A stretch of 64,000 nucleotides of DNA from Mycolicibacterium arenosum (GTDB taxonomy: Bacteria > Actinomycetota > Actinomycetes > Mycobacteriales > Mycobacteriaceae): positions 62,001 to 126,000 of the forward strand of contig NZ_JANDBD010000002.1 in NCBI RefSeq assembly GCF_024320865.1, written 5' to 3'. A program made the position numbers and the translations under genes. Positions 52,493-62,358 of the stretch are shown here, piece by piece. Positions within the stretch are counted from its first letter, which is position 1. The number at the start of each line of letters is the position of its first letter. Below the pieces are notes generated by a model. That model was not told the origin of the DNA, made no database searches, and worked only from the letters and a program-made list of their open reading frames with translations.

Positions 52493-52705
52493 ATGAACAT
52501 CGTCACCCGCCGCATCGCCGCCGTCATCGCCCTGTCCGCCGCCCCGGCCCTGATCGCGATCGGCGCAGCCGCGACCAGCAGCGCGCAGACCACCGGAGCC
52601 ACCAACCACGGCTCCAGCGCCAGCCACCCGGCCTTCCCGCACCAGACCAACGCCCCCCAGCCGGGCACCTCGGTGCATCACCACCACCAGAACCACCGCG
52701 GATAG
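52493..52705 (+). CDS. Small exported His-rich protein, copy 2
   Basis: The protein is identical to the 50981-51193 product (70 residues, signal peptide, His-rich tail). Promoter region, ribosome binding site and terminator are copied with it, so both copies should be expressed alike. It lies 190 bp after the intact HNH gene and converges on the repeat-protein gene at 52747. Confidence 0.75.
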   Translation: MNIVTRRIAAVIALSAAPALIAIGAAATSSAQTTGATNHGSSASHPAFPHQTNAPQPGTSVHHHHQNHRG

Positions 52706-52717
52706 GTAGCCGCACTG

Positions 52718-52747
52718 AGCGCCCGGATGCGAAAGCGTCCGGGCGCT
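52718..52747 (+). terminator. Terminator hairpin of His-rich gene, copy 2
   Basis: Same stem-loop as in copy 1 (10-bp outer stem, GAAA tetraloop). Its last base coincides with the stop codon of the convergent gene at 52747. Confidence 0.75.
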
Positions 52748-53571
52748 TACTCGTCCGCGTCGACGATCCGCTGCGAGGTCACCGGCCGTGGCGGCGTGGA
52801 GCGTCCGCGTGGCCGCCGGCCGGGCAGTGGAATGCGGTCGGCGATGTTGCTCAGCGGATTCACGACCTGGCTCAGGGTGATGACGGCTTCGTGCAGCGCG
52901 TCGATGGTCGGTGCTAGCGCCTCGAGTCCCGGCGCGAGCCGGTTCAGGGTGTCGGCGACGTCGGCGAGTTTGAGCAGCGGCCCGTTCTCGGCGGTGATCG
53001 TGTCGAGCAGACCACCCTCGGACAACAACTTGTCGGCGACGCCGTCCTCACGCAGTACTCGCTCGATGAGGCCGTCGTTGGCCAGCAGTTGATCGGCCAG
53101 TCCGCCCGGTGCGATGACCCGAGAGATCGCGCCGTCGTCGGTGGTCATCCTGTCGATGAGGCCGCCGTCGGCCGTGAGTTGGTCGATCAGACCGCCCGGC
53201 GCGACGGCTCGCACCACCACGCTCTCGTCGGCGGTGAGCCGGTCGAGCAGGCCGCCCTCCGCGGTCAACTGGTCGACGAGGCCGCCGGGGCGGAGTAGGC
53301 GGTTGATCGGACCGTCCGGGGCGAGGGCTCGGCCGAGTGGCGCGTCGTCGTCCATTAACCGGGCCAGCCGGTTGGCCCGCTCGACGGCGTCCTCCAGGCC
53401 CAGCATGCCCGCGAGCGACGACTTGCCGGCAGTCGGACCGTCGTCCCCGGTCAGGCCGCGCTGGACTGCGTTCAACGTGGTGGTGGCGACGCCGAGGCTG
53501 GCCTCCGTCACGGCCAAGCCGATGCGGGCCGGGGCGGTGGCCAGGTCGACCAGCGCTTTGCCGAGGTTCAT
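52747..53571 (-). CDS. Repeat protein with about 13-residue GGL-x-DQL-type units
   Basis: The 274-residue protein has no signal peptide. Residues about 90-205 are built of repeated units such as GGLVDQLTAEGGLLDRLTAD and GGLIDQLTADGGLIDRMTTD, with hydrophobic residues at fixed spacing, implying a regular solenoid or amphipathic helical array. The C-terminus is basic. I recognise a similar gene next to phoP in other mycobacteria (Rv0756c-like, tentative) but no function. It is divergent from phoP, with a 153-bp gap holding the PhoP box. Confidence 0.68.
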   Translation of the reverse strand: MNLGKALVDLATAPARIGLAVTEASLGVATTTLNAVQRGLTGDDGPTAGKSSLAGMLGLEDAVERANRLARLMDDDAPLGRALAPDGPINRLLRPGGLVDQLTAEGGLLDRLTADESVVVRAVAPGGLIDQLTADGGLIDRMTTDDGAISRVIAPGGLADQLLANDGLIERVLREDGVADKLLSEGGLLDTITAENGPLLKLADVADTLNRLAPGLEALAPTIDALHEAVITLSQVVNPLSNIADRIPLPGRRPRGRSTPPRPVTSQRIVDADE

Positions 53572-53651
53572 GCCGCCATCCTATGGCCGACGTCACACGT
53601 AAAGGACGAGCCCGACGAGAGATTCCCCGCTGAGCGGCCGCTGAAGATACG

Positions 53652-53680
53652 CTGTGAGAGATTCACAGTGATTTCACAGG
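53652..53680 (+). promoter_or_regulatory. PhoP box upstream of phoP
   Basis: TCACAG occurs at 53663-53668 and again at 53674-53679, an 11-bp direct repeat, which is the known PhoP binding pattern in mycobacteria. An inverted CTGTGA (53652-53657) is a possible third half-site. The box ends 45 bp before the phoP start, supporting autoregulation; it may also affect the divergent repeat-protein gene. Confidence 0.82.
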
Positions 53681-53724
53681 TCGCACGCAGGGCTGTGGCA
53701 AGCAAGTGAGGGGAGATTGTCTGC

Positions 53725-54444
53725 ATGGCCATGGCTGCTTTGCCCGAGAGCGTTCCCGAAGCCCGCGTGCTCGTCGTTGACGACGAGACCAACATCGTGG
53801 AGCTGTTGTCCGTCAGCTTGAAATTCCAGGGTTTCGAGGTGCACACCGCCTCGAGTGGTCCCGCCGCGCTCGACAAGGCGCGCGAGATCAAGCCCGACGC
53901 CGTCATCCTCGACGTGATGATGCCGGGGATGGACGGCTTCGGCGTCCTGCGCCGGCTACGCGCCGACGGTATCGACGCGCCCGCGCTGTTCCTCACCGCG
54001 CGCGACACCCTGCAGGACAAGATCACCGGCCTCACGCTCGGCGGCGACGACTACGTCACGAAGCCGTTCAGCCTCGAAGAGGTCGTGGCGCGACTCCGCG
54101 TGATCCTGCGTCGCACCGGTCGCGGCGTGGAGGAGCCCCGTACGGCTCGGCTGTCCTTCGCCGACATCGAACTCGACGAGGACACGCACGAGGTGTGGAA
54201 GGCCGGCGAGCCCGTCTCGCTGTCGCCGACCGAGTTCACCCTGCTGCGCTACTTCATCATCAACGCGGGCACGGTGCTCTCGAAGCCCAAGATCCTCGAC
54301 CACGTGTGGCGCTACGACTTCGGCGGCGACGTCAACGTCGTCGAGTCCTACGTCTCCTACCTCCGTCGCAAGATCGACACCGGCGAGAAGCGGCTGCTGC
54401 ACACGCTGCGCGGCGTCGGCTACGTCCTTCGTGAACCGCGCTAG
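53725..54444 (+). CDS. phoP: Response regulator PhoP
   Basis: The 239-residue OmpR/PhoB-family regulator has a receiver domain (about 14-128) with Asp19-Asp20, phospho-acceptor Asp63 in LDVMMPG and Lys113 in VTKPF, and a winged-helix DNA-binding domain (about 145-237) with SPTEFTLLRYF and DVNVVESYVSYLRRKID. It is nearly the same as remembered M. tuberculosis PhoP, which controls acid response, complex lipids and secretion. ATG 53725 follows GGGGAG about 12 nt upstream; an ATG two codons in is possible. phoR follows 9 bp later. Confidence 0.95.
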   Translation: MAMAALPESVPEARVLVVDDETNIVELLSVSLKFQGFEVHTASSGPAALDKAREIKPDAVILDVMMPGMDGFGVLRRLRADGIDAPALFLTARDTLQDKITGLTLGGDDYVTKPFSLEEVVARLRVILRRTGRGVEEPRTARLSFADIELDEDTHEVWKAGEPVSLSPTEFTLLRYFIINAGTVLSKPKILDHVWRYDFGGDVNVVESYVSYLRRKIDTGEKRLLHTLRGVGYVLREPR

Positions 54445-54453
54445 TTGGGGGCG

Positions 54454-55923
54454 ATGGCGGGAATTCGCGGTCAGGGTGTGCCCCTGCGGGTCGGGCTGGT
54501 AGCCGCGACCCTGGTTCTGGTGGCCCTGGGCCTGTTGGCTTCGGGGATCGCGGTGACCTCGATCATGCGGCACAGCCTGGTCAACCGCGTCGACCAGACG
54601 CTGCTCGACGCATCCCGCAGCTGGGCGCAGGCACCGCGACGCATGCCGGAGACCCCGCTCGAAGGACCCAACCCCGCCCGCCCGCCGTCCAACTTCTACG
54701 TCCGAGGGGTCGACCCCGACGGCCGCACGTGGATGGCCGTCAACGACCGCGAGGCCGAACCCGCGCTCCCGGATGACAACGACGTCGGCCCCGTCCCGGT
54801 TACCGTTGGATCCATCGAGCACTCCGACGTGCAGTGGCGCGCCATGACGGTCCGGGGCGTACGAGGTGAGCTCACCACCGTGGCCATCGATCTGTCCGAC
54901 GTGTCATCGACCATGCGAGCCCTGACGTGGTCGCAGGTCGGGATCGGGGCCGTGGTGCTGCTGGTCATCGGGATCGCCGGCTACGCCGTGGTGCACCGCA
55001 GCCTCCGTCCACTCGACGAAGTCGAGCAGACCGCCGCCGCCATCGCGTCCGGGCAGCTCGACCGACGCATTCCGCAGCGCGACTCTCGCACCGAGGTGGG
55101 CCGACTCTCGTTGGCACTCAACGGAATGCTGGCGCAGATCCAGCGCGCCGTTGCGTCGTCGCAGGCGTCCGCCGAGCAGGCGCGCACGTCGGAGGACCGC
55201 ATGCGACGGTTCATCACGGATGCGAGCCACGAGCTGCGCACGCCGCTGACCACCATCCGCGGGTTCGCCGAGTTGTACCGGCAGGGCGCCGCCCGTGACG
55301 TCGAGATGCTGATGAGCCGCATCGAGAGCGAGTCCCGGCGGATGGGCCTGCTGGTCGAGGACCTCCTGCTACTCGCACGCCTCGACGCGCAGCGCCCGCT
55401 CGAACGCCATCGCGTCGACCTGCTGTCGCTGGCGAGCGATGCCGTGCACGACGCGCAGTCGATCGCCCCGAAGCGCACGATCACGATGGACGTCGTGGAC
55501 GGCCCTGGCACTCCCGAGGTTCTCGGCGACGAGGCCCGGCTGCGTCAGGTGCTCGGCAACCTCGTCGCCAACGCGCTACAGCACACGCCGGAGACGGCGG
55601 GGATCGCGGTGCGCGTCGGCACCGACGGCGACGATGCGCTGCTCGAGGTGGCCGACGAGGGACCGGGCATGAGCGCCGACGACGCGCAGCGGGTGTTCGA
55701 GCGGTTCTACCGCGCCGACTCGTCGCGGGCACGTGCCAGCGGTGGCACCGGGCTCGGCCTGTCGATCGTCGACTCCCTGGTGTACGCACACGGCGGCAAG
55801 GTCACCGTCACCACCGCGCTCGGGCAGGGCTGCCGGTTCACCGTGCATCTACCACGGATCGCCGACGCCGAGACGCCCGCGCCGCCCGTCGACGCTAATC
55901 CAGCTCTGCCAGCGCCGCTTTGA
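54454..55923 (+). CDS. phoR: Sensor histidine kinase PhoR
   Basis: The 489-residue kinase has a first membrane helix (about 12-36), an extracytoplasmic sensor loop (about 37-155), a second helix (about 160-181), a HAMP linker (to about 232), a HisKA domain with phospho-His259 in [12 protein letters not shown], and an ATPase domain with [20 protein letters not shown] and GTGLGLSIV. It partners PhoP. I prefer ATG 54454 with GGGGGC just upstream; TTG 54445, directly after the phoP stop, is the alternative. Its 3' end overlaps the convergent HIT gene by 29 bp. Confidence 0.94.
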   Translation: MAGIRGQGVPLRVGLVAATLVLVALGLLASGIAVTSIMRHSLVNRVDQTLLDASRSWAQAPRRMPETPLEGPNPARPPSNFYVRGVDPDGRTWMAVNDREAEPALPDDNDVGPVPVTVGSIEHSDVQWRAMTVRGVRGELTTVAIDLSDVSSTMRALTWSQVGIGAVVLLVIGIAGYAVVHRSLRPLDEVEQTAAAIASGQLDRRIPQRDSRTEVGRLSLALNGMLAQIQRAVASSQASAEQARTSEDRMRRFITDASHELRTPLTTIRGFAELYRQGAARDVEMLMSRIESESRRMGLLVEDLLLLARLDAQRPLERHRVDLLSLASDAVHDAQSIAPKRTITMDVVDGPGTPEVLGDEARLRQVLGNLVANALQHTPETAGIAVRVGTDGDDALLEVADEGPGMSADDAQRVFERFYRADSSRARASGGTGLGLSIVDSLVYAHGGKVTVTTALGQGCRFTVHLPRIADAETPAPPVDANPALPAPL

Positions 55924-56299
55924 TCTTCGCCTGAGCCTCGTCGAGCGACTCGGGCGACGGATTGCGATCGACGTTGGCGAAGCCGAAGTCGGACAGGTTG
56001 CGCGCCGGGAAGACGTGCACGTGCAGGTGCGGCACCTCGAGGCCGGCGATGATGACGCCCGAGCGTTCGGTGTCGAAGGCCTTGCAGACCGCCTTACCGA
56101 TGCGCTGTGCAACGGCCATCACGTTAGCGAACACGGGCGGCTCGATGTCCTGCCAGTTGTCGATCTCCGCGCGCGGCACCACCAGCGTGTGGCCCTGCGT
56201 CATCGGTTCGATGGTCAGGAACGCGACGACGTCGTCGTCCTCGTAGACGAAACGTCCCGGAATCTCCCGATTGATGATCATGGTGAAGACGGAGGCCAT
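55895..56299 (-). CDS. HIT-family nucleotide-binding protein
   Basis: The 134-residue protein has the histidine-triad motif HLHVHVF (91-97). HIT proteins hydrolyse or transfer nucleotidyl groups (HINT-like), acting on AMP-lysine or similar substrates. It matches Rv0759c in length and position beside phoPR. ATG 56299 begins the conserved fold. It converges on phoR with a 29-bp coding overlap. Confidence 0.88.
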   Translation of the reverse strand: MASVFTMIINREIPGRFVYEDDDVVAFLTIEPMTQGHTLVVPRAEIDNWQDIEPPVFANVMAVAQRIGKAVCKAFDTERSGVIIAGLEVPHLHVHVFPARNLSDFGFANVDRNPSPESLDEAQAKIKAALAELD

Positions 56300-56364
56300 G
56301 GATCGAGCATGCCAGACGGCTCTCCGGTGCCTTCGCGCCGAGTTGCGTGGCGATAACGCACGGA

Positions 56365-56724
56365 TTAACCGCGCACGATTTCCATCTCGTCGGGATGCGG
56401 CCATCGCGAAGGCGGGGCGTCGGTAACCCACGCGTACTCGAGCCCGCACACATGCCCGTCGGCAATCCACACGATGATCTCGCCCTGGTACGCGGCCTCA
56501 CTCTGCACATAGGCGCGACCGGGGAGGGGGCCGTTCGGCACGTCGATTCTGGGCCCGGCCCCGAGGTCGATGTCGAGGATCCACGGCGCTGCTTGTCTGA
56601 CGCGGGCGCCGTCGAGCTTCTCGACTATCTGTTGCCAGCCCGGCACTTCGGTACGCGAGACGAATGCGGTGACAATCGCGGATTCGTCTACTGTGAGCCC
56701 GCGCCAACTGGGGCTTCCGGTCAT
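56365..56724 (-). CDS. Hypothetical protein (immunity-protein-like pattern)
   Basis: The protein of about 119 residues ends in [27 protein letters not shown], a pattern I associate with small actinobacterial proteins of unknown function, some annotated as immunity proteins. No toxin gene is adjacent, so that label would be speculative. The ATG at 56724 is one choice; starts up to 56766 are open. The following 130-170 bp towards the next gene hold nothing convincing. Confidence 0.5.
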   Translation of the reverse strand: MTGSPSWRGLTVDESAIVTAFVSRTEVPGWQQIVEKLDGARVRQAAPWILDIDLGAGPRIDVPNGPLPGRAYVQSEAAYQGEIIVWIADGHVCGLEYAWVTDAPPSRWPHPDEMEIVRG

Positions 56725-56898
56725 GGGATGAATGCCGTCAGTAGCCCAAGCTCCGCAATCCTTCACGATTGCGGATGGCGCATCGACGCAGCTGTTCGTC
56801 GTCCAGATCGTCTGGTTCTGTCCTCAACTGCGGCTGCTTCCAGATACCGCCCACGACACCAGCCTATGGGCGCTTGCCAGGCCGACTTCGCACCAATT

Positions 56899-57744
56899 TC
56901 AGCCCCTGTGCACGAAGCCGTGCAGCTCCTCCACGGTCCACGGGGGCGATTCGTGGTGATCGCGGTAAGTGACGATCGCCGGGGTTTGGCGGTCGAAGCG
57001 GCCGACGAAACCACCTGCGGCGATGAAGATCTGGCCGGTGACGTCCTTCGCGAGATCGCTGACCAGATACGCGTAGGTGGGCGCGACGTACTCCGGCGGG
57101 GACGCGTCGAGCGCGCCGGCCATGCTGACGTCGTCGAGCAGCCCGCGCCGATTGAGCTCGGCGATGTGGGCCTCGTAGTCGGCACCCTCGGACAGTCGGG
57201 TGCGTGCGCCGGGGCAGACGACGTTGGCCCGTACGCCGTGCTCGCGCAGTTCGGCGGCGATGGCCAGGGTCAGCCCGTTGACGCCACCCTTACCCGCGGG
57301 ATAGCCGGTGCCGCCGTAATCGCCAAGGAACGCAAAGGAACTGGTGTTGACGATCGCCCCGCCGCCGGCGGCCACCATGTGAGGGGCCGCGGCGCGGCAG
57401 GTCTCGAACGTCGTCAGCAGATGCGCGTCGAGCAGATCCCGAAACAGCTCGCTCGTCACATTGAGGATCGACTCAGCGCCAAGGGCACCAGTGCCCGCGC
57501 AGTTGACCAGAGCATCGATCCCACCGAACTCGGAGACGCAGCGCTCGATCAGCGCATCGGCGACCTCGGGATCCGACGGCGAGCCGGAGAAGCCGACGGC
57601 CGCGCCCCGGATGCCGCCGACAGCGTTGGCGACGACATCGGGGTCGCGGCCGTTGACCACTACTCCGTACCCTTGCGCGGCGAGTAGTTCGGCGACCGCG
57701 AGGCCGATGCCCCGCGAGCCGCCGACGACTACCGCTCCGTTCAG
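56899..57744 (-). CDS. Short-chain dehydrogenase with a probable CTG start
   Basis: The only ATG/GTG/TTG in this frame (GTG 57660) would cut off the cofactor-binding strand. The frame upstream stays open and encodes NGAVVVGGSRGIGLAVAELL, a textbook SDR Rossmann motif, starting at CTG 57744. That CTG overlaps the stop of the upstream SnoaL-like gene (CTGA) and has AGGAAG about 8 nt upstream. I therefore annotate a 281-residue SDR starting at CTG. Other landmarks: VNCAGTGALG, SSFAFLGDYGGTGYPAGKGG (Tyr, Lys) and VTGQIFIAAGG. It is the last gene of the adhB transcript; substrate unknown. Confidence 0.72.
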   Translation of the reverse strand: MNGAVVVGGSRGIGLAVAELLAAQGYGVVVNGRDPDVVANAVGGIRGAAVGFSGSPSDPEVADALIERCVSEFGGIDALVNCAGTGALGAESILNVTSELFRDLLDAHLLTTFETCRAAAPHMVAAGGGAIVNTSSFAFLGDYGGTGYPAGKGGVNGLTLAIAAELREHGVRANVVCPGARTRLSEGADYEAHIAELNRRGLLDDVSMAGALDASPPEYVAPTYAYLVSDLAKDVTGQIFIAAGGFVGRFDRQTPAIVTYRDHHESPPWTVEELHGFVHRG

Positions 57745-58166
57745 CTCGGGTCTTCCTGTCCGAACGCCATCGCGTCCATGTTCCAGTAGCCGCGCAGGTT
57801 CGTGATGAGCCCCGCGTCGTTCACCTTGTACGTGAACACGCCGCGCACCGTCGTGGTGAAGCCGTTCGGGAACTTGGTGTGCAGCACCAGGATGTAGGCG
57901 ATCTCCGTCGGCGAGCTCGACGGGAACGTCTCCTCACGGGTGACCGTGAGCTGGTTCGGGCCGATGTTGGCGTCGTAGAAGGCCGCGAGCGCCTCCTTGC
58001 CGCGAACCCCGGTGCCGTCGGGGTTGGTGACGGCCTCACCGATCGGGTCCTCGACCACGACGTCGTCGGCCATCAGGGCTAGCCAGCCCTCCCGGTCACC
58101 CGATTGCACGCAGCGCCAAGACGATTCGGATGCCTCGACGACGGGCGTTTTCTCGACCGTCGTCAC
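57741..58166 (-). CDS. SnoaL/ketosteroid-isomerase-like protein (Rv0760c-like)
   Basis: The 141-residue NTF2-fold protein has WLALMADDVVVEDPIG and YKVNDAGLITNLRGYW. The M. tuberculosis homologue Rv0760c is a ketosteroid-isomerase-like protein that binds steroids but whose natural reaction is unclear. The GTG at 58166 begins 2 bp after the adhB stop, so the two are co-translated. Its stop overlaps the CTG start of the following SDR. Confidence 0.85.
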   Translation of the reverse strand: MTTVEKTPVVEASESSWRCVQSGDREGWLALMADDVVVEDPIGEAVTNPDGTGVRGKEALAAFYDANIGPNQLTVTREETFPSSSPTEIAYILVLHTKFPNGFTTTVRGVFTYKVNDAGLITNLRGYWNMDAMAFGQEDPS

Positions 58167-58168
58167 GA

Positions 58169-59299
58169 TCAGCGGTCCGCGTCGGTGTACCGGATGACAC
58201 CGCGGATGTTGCGGCCCTCCAGCATGTCCGCGTACCCGTCGTTGATCTGCTCCAGCTGGTACTGCCGGGTGATCATGTCGTCCAGGTTGAGCTTGCCGGC
58301 CTTGTACATCGACAGCAGCTGCGGGATGTCGAAGTGCGGGTTGCCGCCGCCGAAGATGGTGCCCTGCAGGTTCTTCTGCATCAGCGTCAGCATCGCGAGG
58401 TTCAGCGTGACGTTGGTGTCGAGCAGGCTGCCGATGGCAGTGACGACCGTGGTGCCGCCCTTGGCGGTCAGGTTGACGTACGTGTCGACGTCCTTGCCCT
58501 TGAGCTCGCCGACCGTCACGATCACCTGCTTGGCCATCAGGCCGTGGGTGGCCTCGGCCATCCCTGCGAACGCGGCGTCGGTGTCCGGATAGGCGTGCGT
58601 CGCACCGAACTTCAGGGCGGCGTCGCGCTTCCACTCGACCGGCTCGATGACGAAGATGTGGCGGGCACCGGCGTTCACCGCGCCCTGCACCGCCGACATG
58701 CCGACACCGCCGACACCCACCACGGCGACGTCGTCACCGGGCCGGATGTTGCCCGCCTTCACGGCGGAGCCGTAGCCGGTCGTCACGCCGCAGCCCACCA
58801 GGCAGGCCACCTCGAACGGGATGGACGGATCGATCTTCACGACGGAGCTCTTGTGCACGACCATGTACGGGCTGAAGGTGCCCAGCAACGTCATGGGGAA
58901 GACGGGCTGACCGTTGGACGCGTGGATGCGATGCGTGCCGTCGGAGACGGCTTGGCCGCCGAGGAGACCGGCACCCAGATCGCAGAGGTTGCGCAGACCG
59001 GCCTGACACGACGGGCACGCGCCACACGACGGGATGAACGAGAGCACGACGTGGTCGCCCACGGCGATGTCGTCGACACCGGGGCCGACCTCGGTGACGA
59101 TGCCCGCACCCTCGTGGCCGCCCAGCACCGGGAAGCCGGCCATCGGAATGTCACCTGTTACAAGATGGTGGTCGGAGTGGCACATGCCCGACGCTTCCAT
59201 CTGGATCTTGACCTCGTCCTTGACGGGTTCACCGATCTCGATCTCCTCGATCGACCACGGCTTGTTGAACTCCCAGATGAGAGCGCCTTTTGTCTTCAT
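58169..59299 (-). CDS. adhB: Zinc-dependent, NDMA-type alcohol dehydrogenase AdhB
   Basis: The 376-residue medium-chain dehydrogenase has catalytic-zinc ligands in MCHSDHH and GHEGAG, structural-zinc cysteines in CGACPSCQAGLRNLC, and the cofactor motif GVGGVGMSAVQ. It matches the NDMA-dependent (tightly bound NAD) class and Rv0761c in position. It opens a leftward adhB-SnoaL-SDR transcript. A compact repeated promoter element (59315-59349) lies just upstream. Confidence 0.9.
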   Translation of the reverse strand: MKTKGALIWEFNKPWSIEEIEIGEPVKDEVKIQMEASGMCHSDHHLVTGDIPMAGFPVLGGHEGAGIVTEVGPGVDDIAVGDHVVLSFIPSCGACPSCQAGLRNLCDLGAGLLGGQAVSDGTHRIHASNGQPVFPMTLLGTFSPYMVVHKSSVVKIDPSIPFEVACLVGCGVTTGYGSAVKAGNIRPGDDVAVVGVGGVGMSAVQGAVNAGARHIFVIEPVEWKRDAALKFGATHAYPDTDAAFAGMAEATHGLMAKQVIVTVGELKGKDVDTYVNLTAKGGTTVVTAIGSLLDTNVTLNLAMLTLMQKNLQGTIFGGGNPHFDIPQLLSMYKAGKLNLDDMITRQYQLEQINDGYADMLEGRNIRGVIRYTDADR

Positions 59300-59314
59300 C
59301 GCAACCTGCTTTCA

Positions 59315-59349
59315 ACTAGAACCAGTGAGCCCAGACTAGAACCTCTAGT
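59315..59349 (-). promoter_or_regulatory. Repeated CTAGAACC elements upstream of adhB
   Basis: ACTAGAACC occurs at 59315-59323 and 59335-59343, two direct copies exactly 20 bp apart. The second copy is part of a palindrome, ACTAGA-ACC-TCTAGT (59335-59349). The element lies 16-50 bp upstream of the adhB start in a 91-bp gap. Helical phasing suggests two regulator dimers on one face. It matches KstR only at the AAC half-site, so another regulator, perhaps the TetR at the window's right end, is more likely. Confidence 0.55.
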
Positions 59350-59390
59350 TAAGTACGTCACAGCCACCCCAAGCAACCGCTTGGTGGAGA

Positions 59391-59942
59391 TCACCAGATC
59401 GGGACCGGGGCCTGACCGAGGGGGTAGTAGCCGGGTAGCTTCTCGCCCGCGACGCTGCGTTCGATCCGCTTCTGCATCGTCGGGGTGAGGTCGCCGGACT
59501 CGATGAGCTTGATGAACGCCTTCTGCACGTGGCCGAAGTCGAAGAAGTCGCGCTGCCACTCGATCAGCAGATCGTCGTTCAGCCGGAACCAGCTGCCGCC
59601 GATGCCGTAGATCTCGTCGCGGGTGCCGTCGGACTTCTTGGCGATCTGCTTCCAGAACCCGACGATCTCGTTCTGCTTCTCGTCGATGAGCGTCTTCTGG
59701 TACTCGTACACCCAGTTCTCGAGGCCCTCCATCTCCAAACCGAGTGCGACGTCGCGGATCTCGTCACGGTTCATGCACATGACGTCTTCCTTCGGCCCGA
59801 TGTTCCAGCCGTAGGTCGCGTCCTCGGTGTAGAAGTCGGCGAGTCCCTTCCAGTCGCCGGCCTTCTCAGCGTCCTGGTTGGCCTTCAGCCAGCGCTGGAC
59901 CCAGTCCTCTAGAGCGTCACGGTTCACCTTTGAATCGGGCAC
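59391..59942 (-). CDS. SnoaL-like/NTF2-fold protein (Rv0762c-like)
   Basis: The 183-residue soluble protein has DWKGLADFYTEDATYGWNIG and IGGSWFRLNDDLLIEWQRDFFDFG, the curved-sheet NTF2 pattern used to bind hydrophobic ligands. It corresponds to Rv0762c in the cyp51 operon; its function is not established. GTG 59942 has AAGGAGA about 7 nt upstream. It lies 2 bp after the ferredoxin gene and ends the cyp51 transcript. Confidence 0.83.
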   Translation of the reverse strand: MPDSKVNRDALEDWVQRWLKANQDAEKAGDWKGLADFYTEDATYGWNIGPKEDVMCMNRDEIRDVALGLEMEGLENWVYEYQKTLIDEKQNEIVGFWKQIAKKSDGTRDEIYGIGGSWFRLNDDLLIEWQRDFFDFGHVQKAFIKLIESGDLTPTMQKRIERSVAGEKLPGYYPLGQAPVPIW

Positions 59943-59944
59943 AG

Positions 59945-61510
<1,566 letters not shown>

Positions 61511-61514
<4 letters not shown>

Positions 61515-62338
61515 GCGTTCAGGTTCTCCTCGTTCAGGATCAGTTTCTGGCGCTCGGCGGGGTCGCTCGCCAGGGGAGCTTCGGGCTGAAGTTCCATGTT
61601 GGCGATGAAGCCGCCGCGGGGCGTTTCCGCCACGAAGGTGATGGCGCGCGCCAGATCCGACGCGCGCAGGAAGTAGTCGTGGCGGGCCTGGCCCCACTTG
61701 GCCCAGTCCTCCAGCGCGGGACCGATGAGCTCGGCGGGCAGGCTCCAGCCCATCGACGTCTTCGTCGGTCCGGGGTGGACGATCGAGGCGCGCACACCGG
61801 TGCCCTCGAGTTCCATCTGGAAGTTGGTGACCATCGCGACGAGCGCGGCCTTCGCAGCGCCGTAGGCGCCCATGTGCGGGCGCTGCCGCAGCGCGACGTC
61901 GGAGCCGACGAAGATGAGGTCGCCGCGTTGCCGCTCGAGCATCCCCGGCAGCACGGCCGCGGCCAGCCGATTGGCCCCGACGAGGTGGATCTGCAGCTGG
62001 GAGTTGAAGTCGTCCGTCGTGATGTCGGCGAGCTTGCCGAAGTACGTGTCGCCCGCCCCCGCCACCAGGATCTCGATCTCGCCGAGCGCGTCAACGGCGT
62101 TGGCCACGAACGACTTCACCGAGTTGGGGTCGGTGACGTCGAGGTGGAACCCGACTGCTTCGCCACCTTCGGCGTTGATCTTGCCGACGATGTCGTCGAG
62201 CTTCTCGACGCGACGGGCGCCGAGGGCGACGGGGAAGCCGCGCGACGCGAGCTCAATGGCGGTGGCCTCACCGATACCGGCGGAGGCGCCGGCGACGATG
62301 GCCGGTCGACGGTCGGGGAGCGGGGCGAAACGGGGCAT
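61511..62338 (-). CDS. Short-chain dehydrogenase (Rv0765c-like)
   Basis: The 275-residue SDR has GASAGIGEAT (cofactor), VAGAGDTYFG in place of NNAG, and a GAYGAAKAAL active site. It corresponds to Rv0765c in the cyp51 operon; the substrate is unknown. It lies 20 bp after cyp123 and overlaps cyp51 by 4 bp. Confidence 0.88.
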
Positions 62339-62358
62339 TCGGAAGCCTTTCGAGCCTT

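Larger units (their letters stand above)
52383..52747. repeat. 365-bp direct repeat, copy 2
   Basis: This is the partner of 50871-51235, with one silent difference in 365 bp. The flanks beyond the repeat diverge at once on both sides, although a short CCCCCGATC-containing stretch about 30 bp upstream is also similar in both copies. Confidence 0.93.

Noticed and set aside
51785..52747. Integrative element or prophage attached at tRNA-Thr
   Set aside because: No integrase, excisionase, phage structural gene or copy of the tRNA 3' end was seen; only HNH genes and a duplication are present.
56365..56724. Toxin-immunity pair
   Set aside because: The hypothetical protein has an immunity-like look, but no toxin gene lies beside it.
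59335..59349. KstR operator upstream of adhB
   Set aside because: Only the AAC half matches; the GTT half is absent, so it does not satisfy TNNAACNNGTTNNA.
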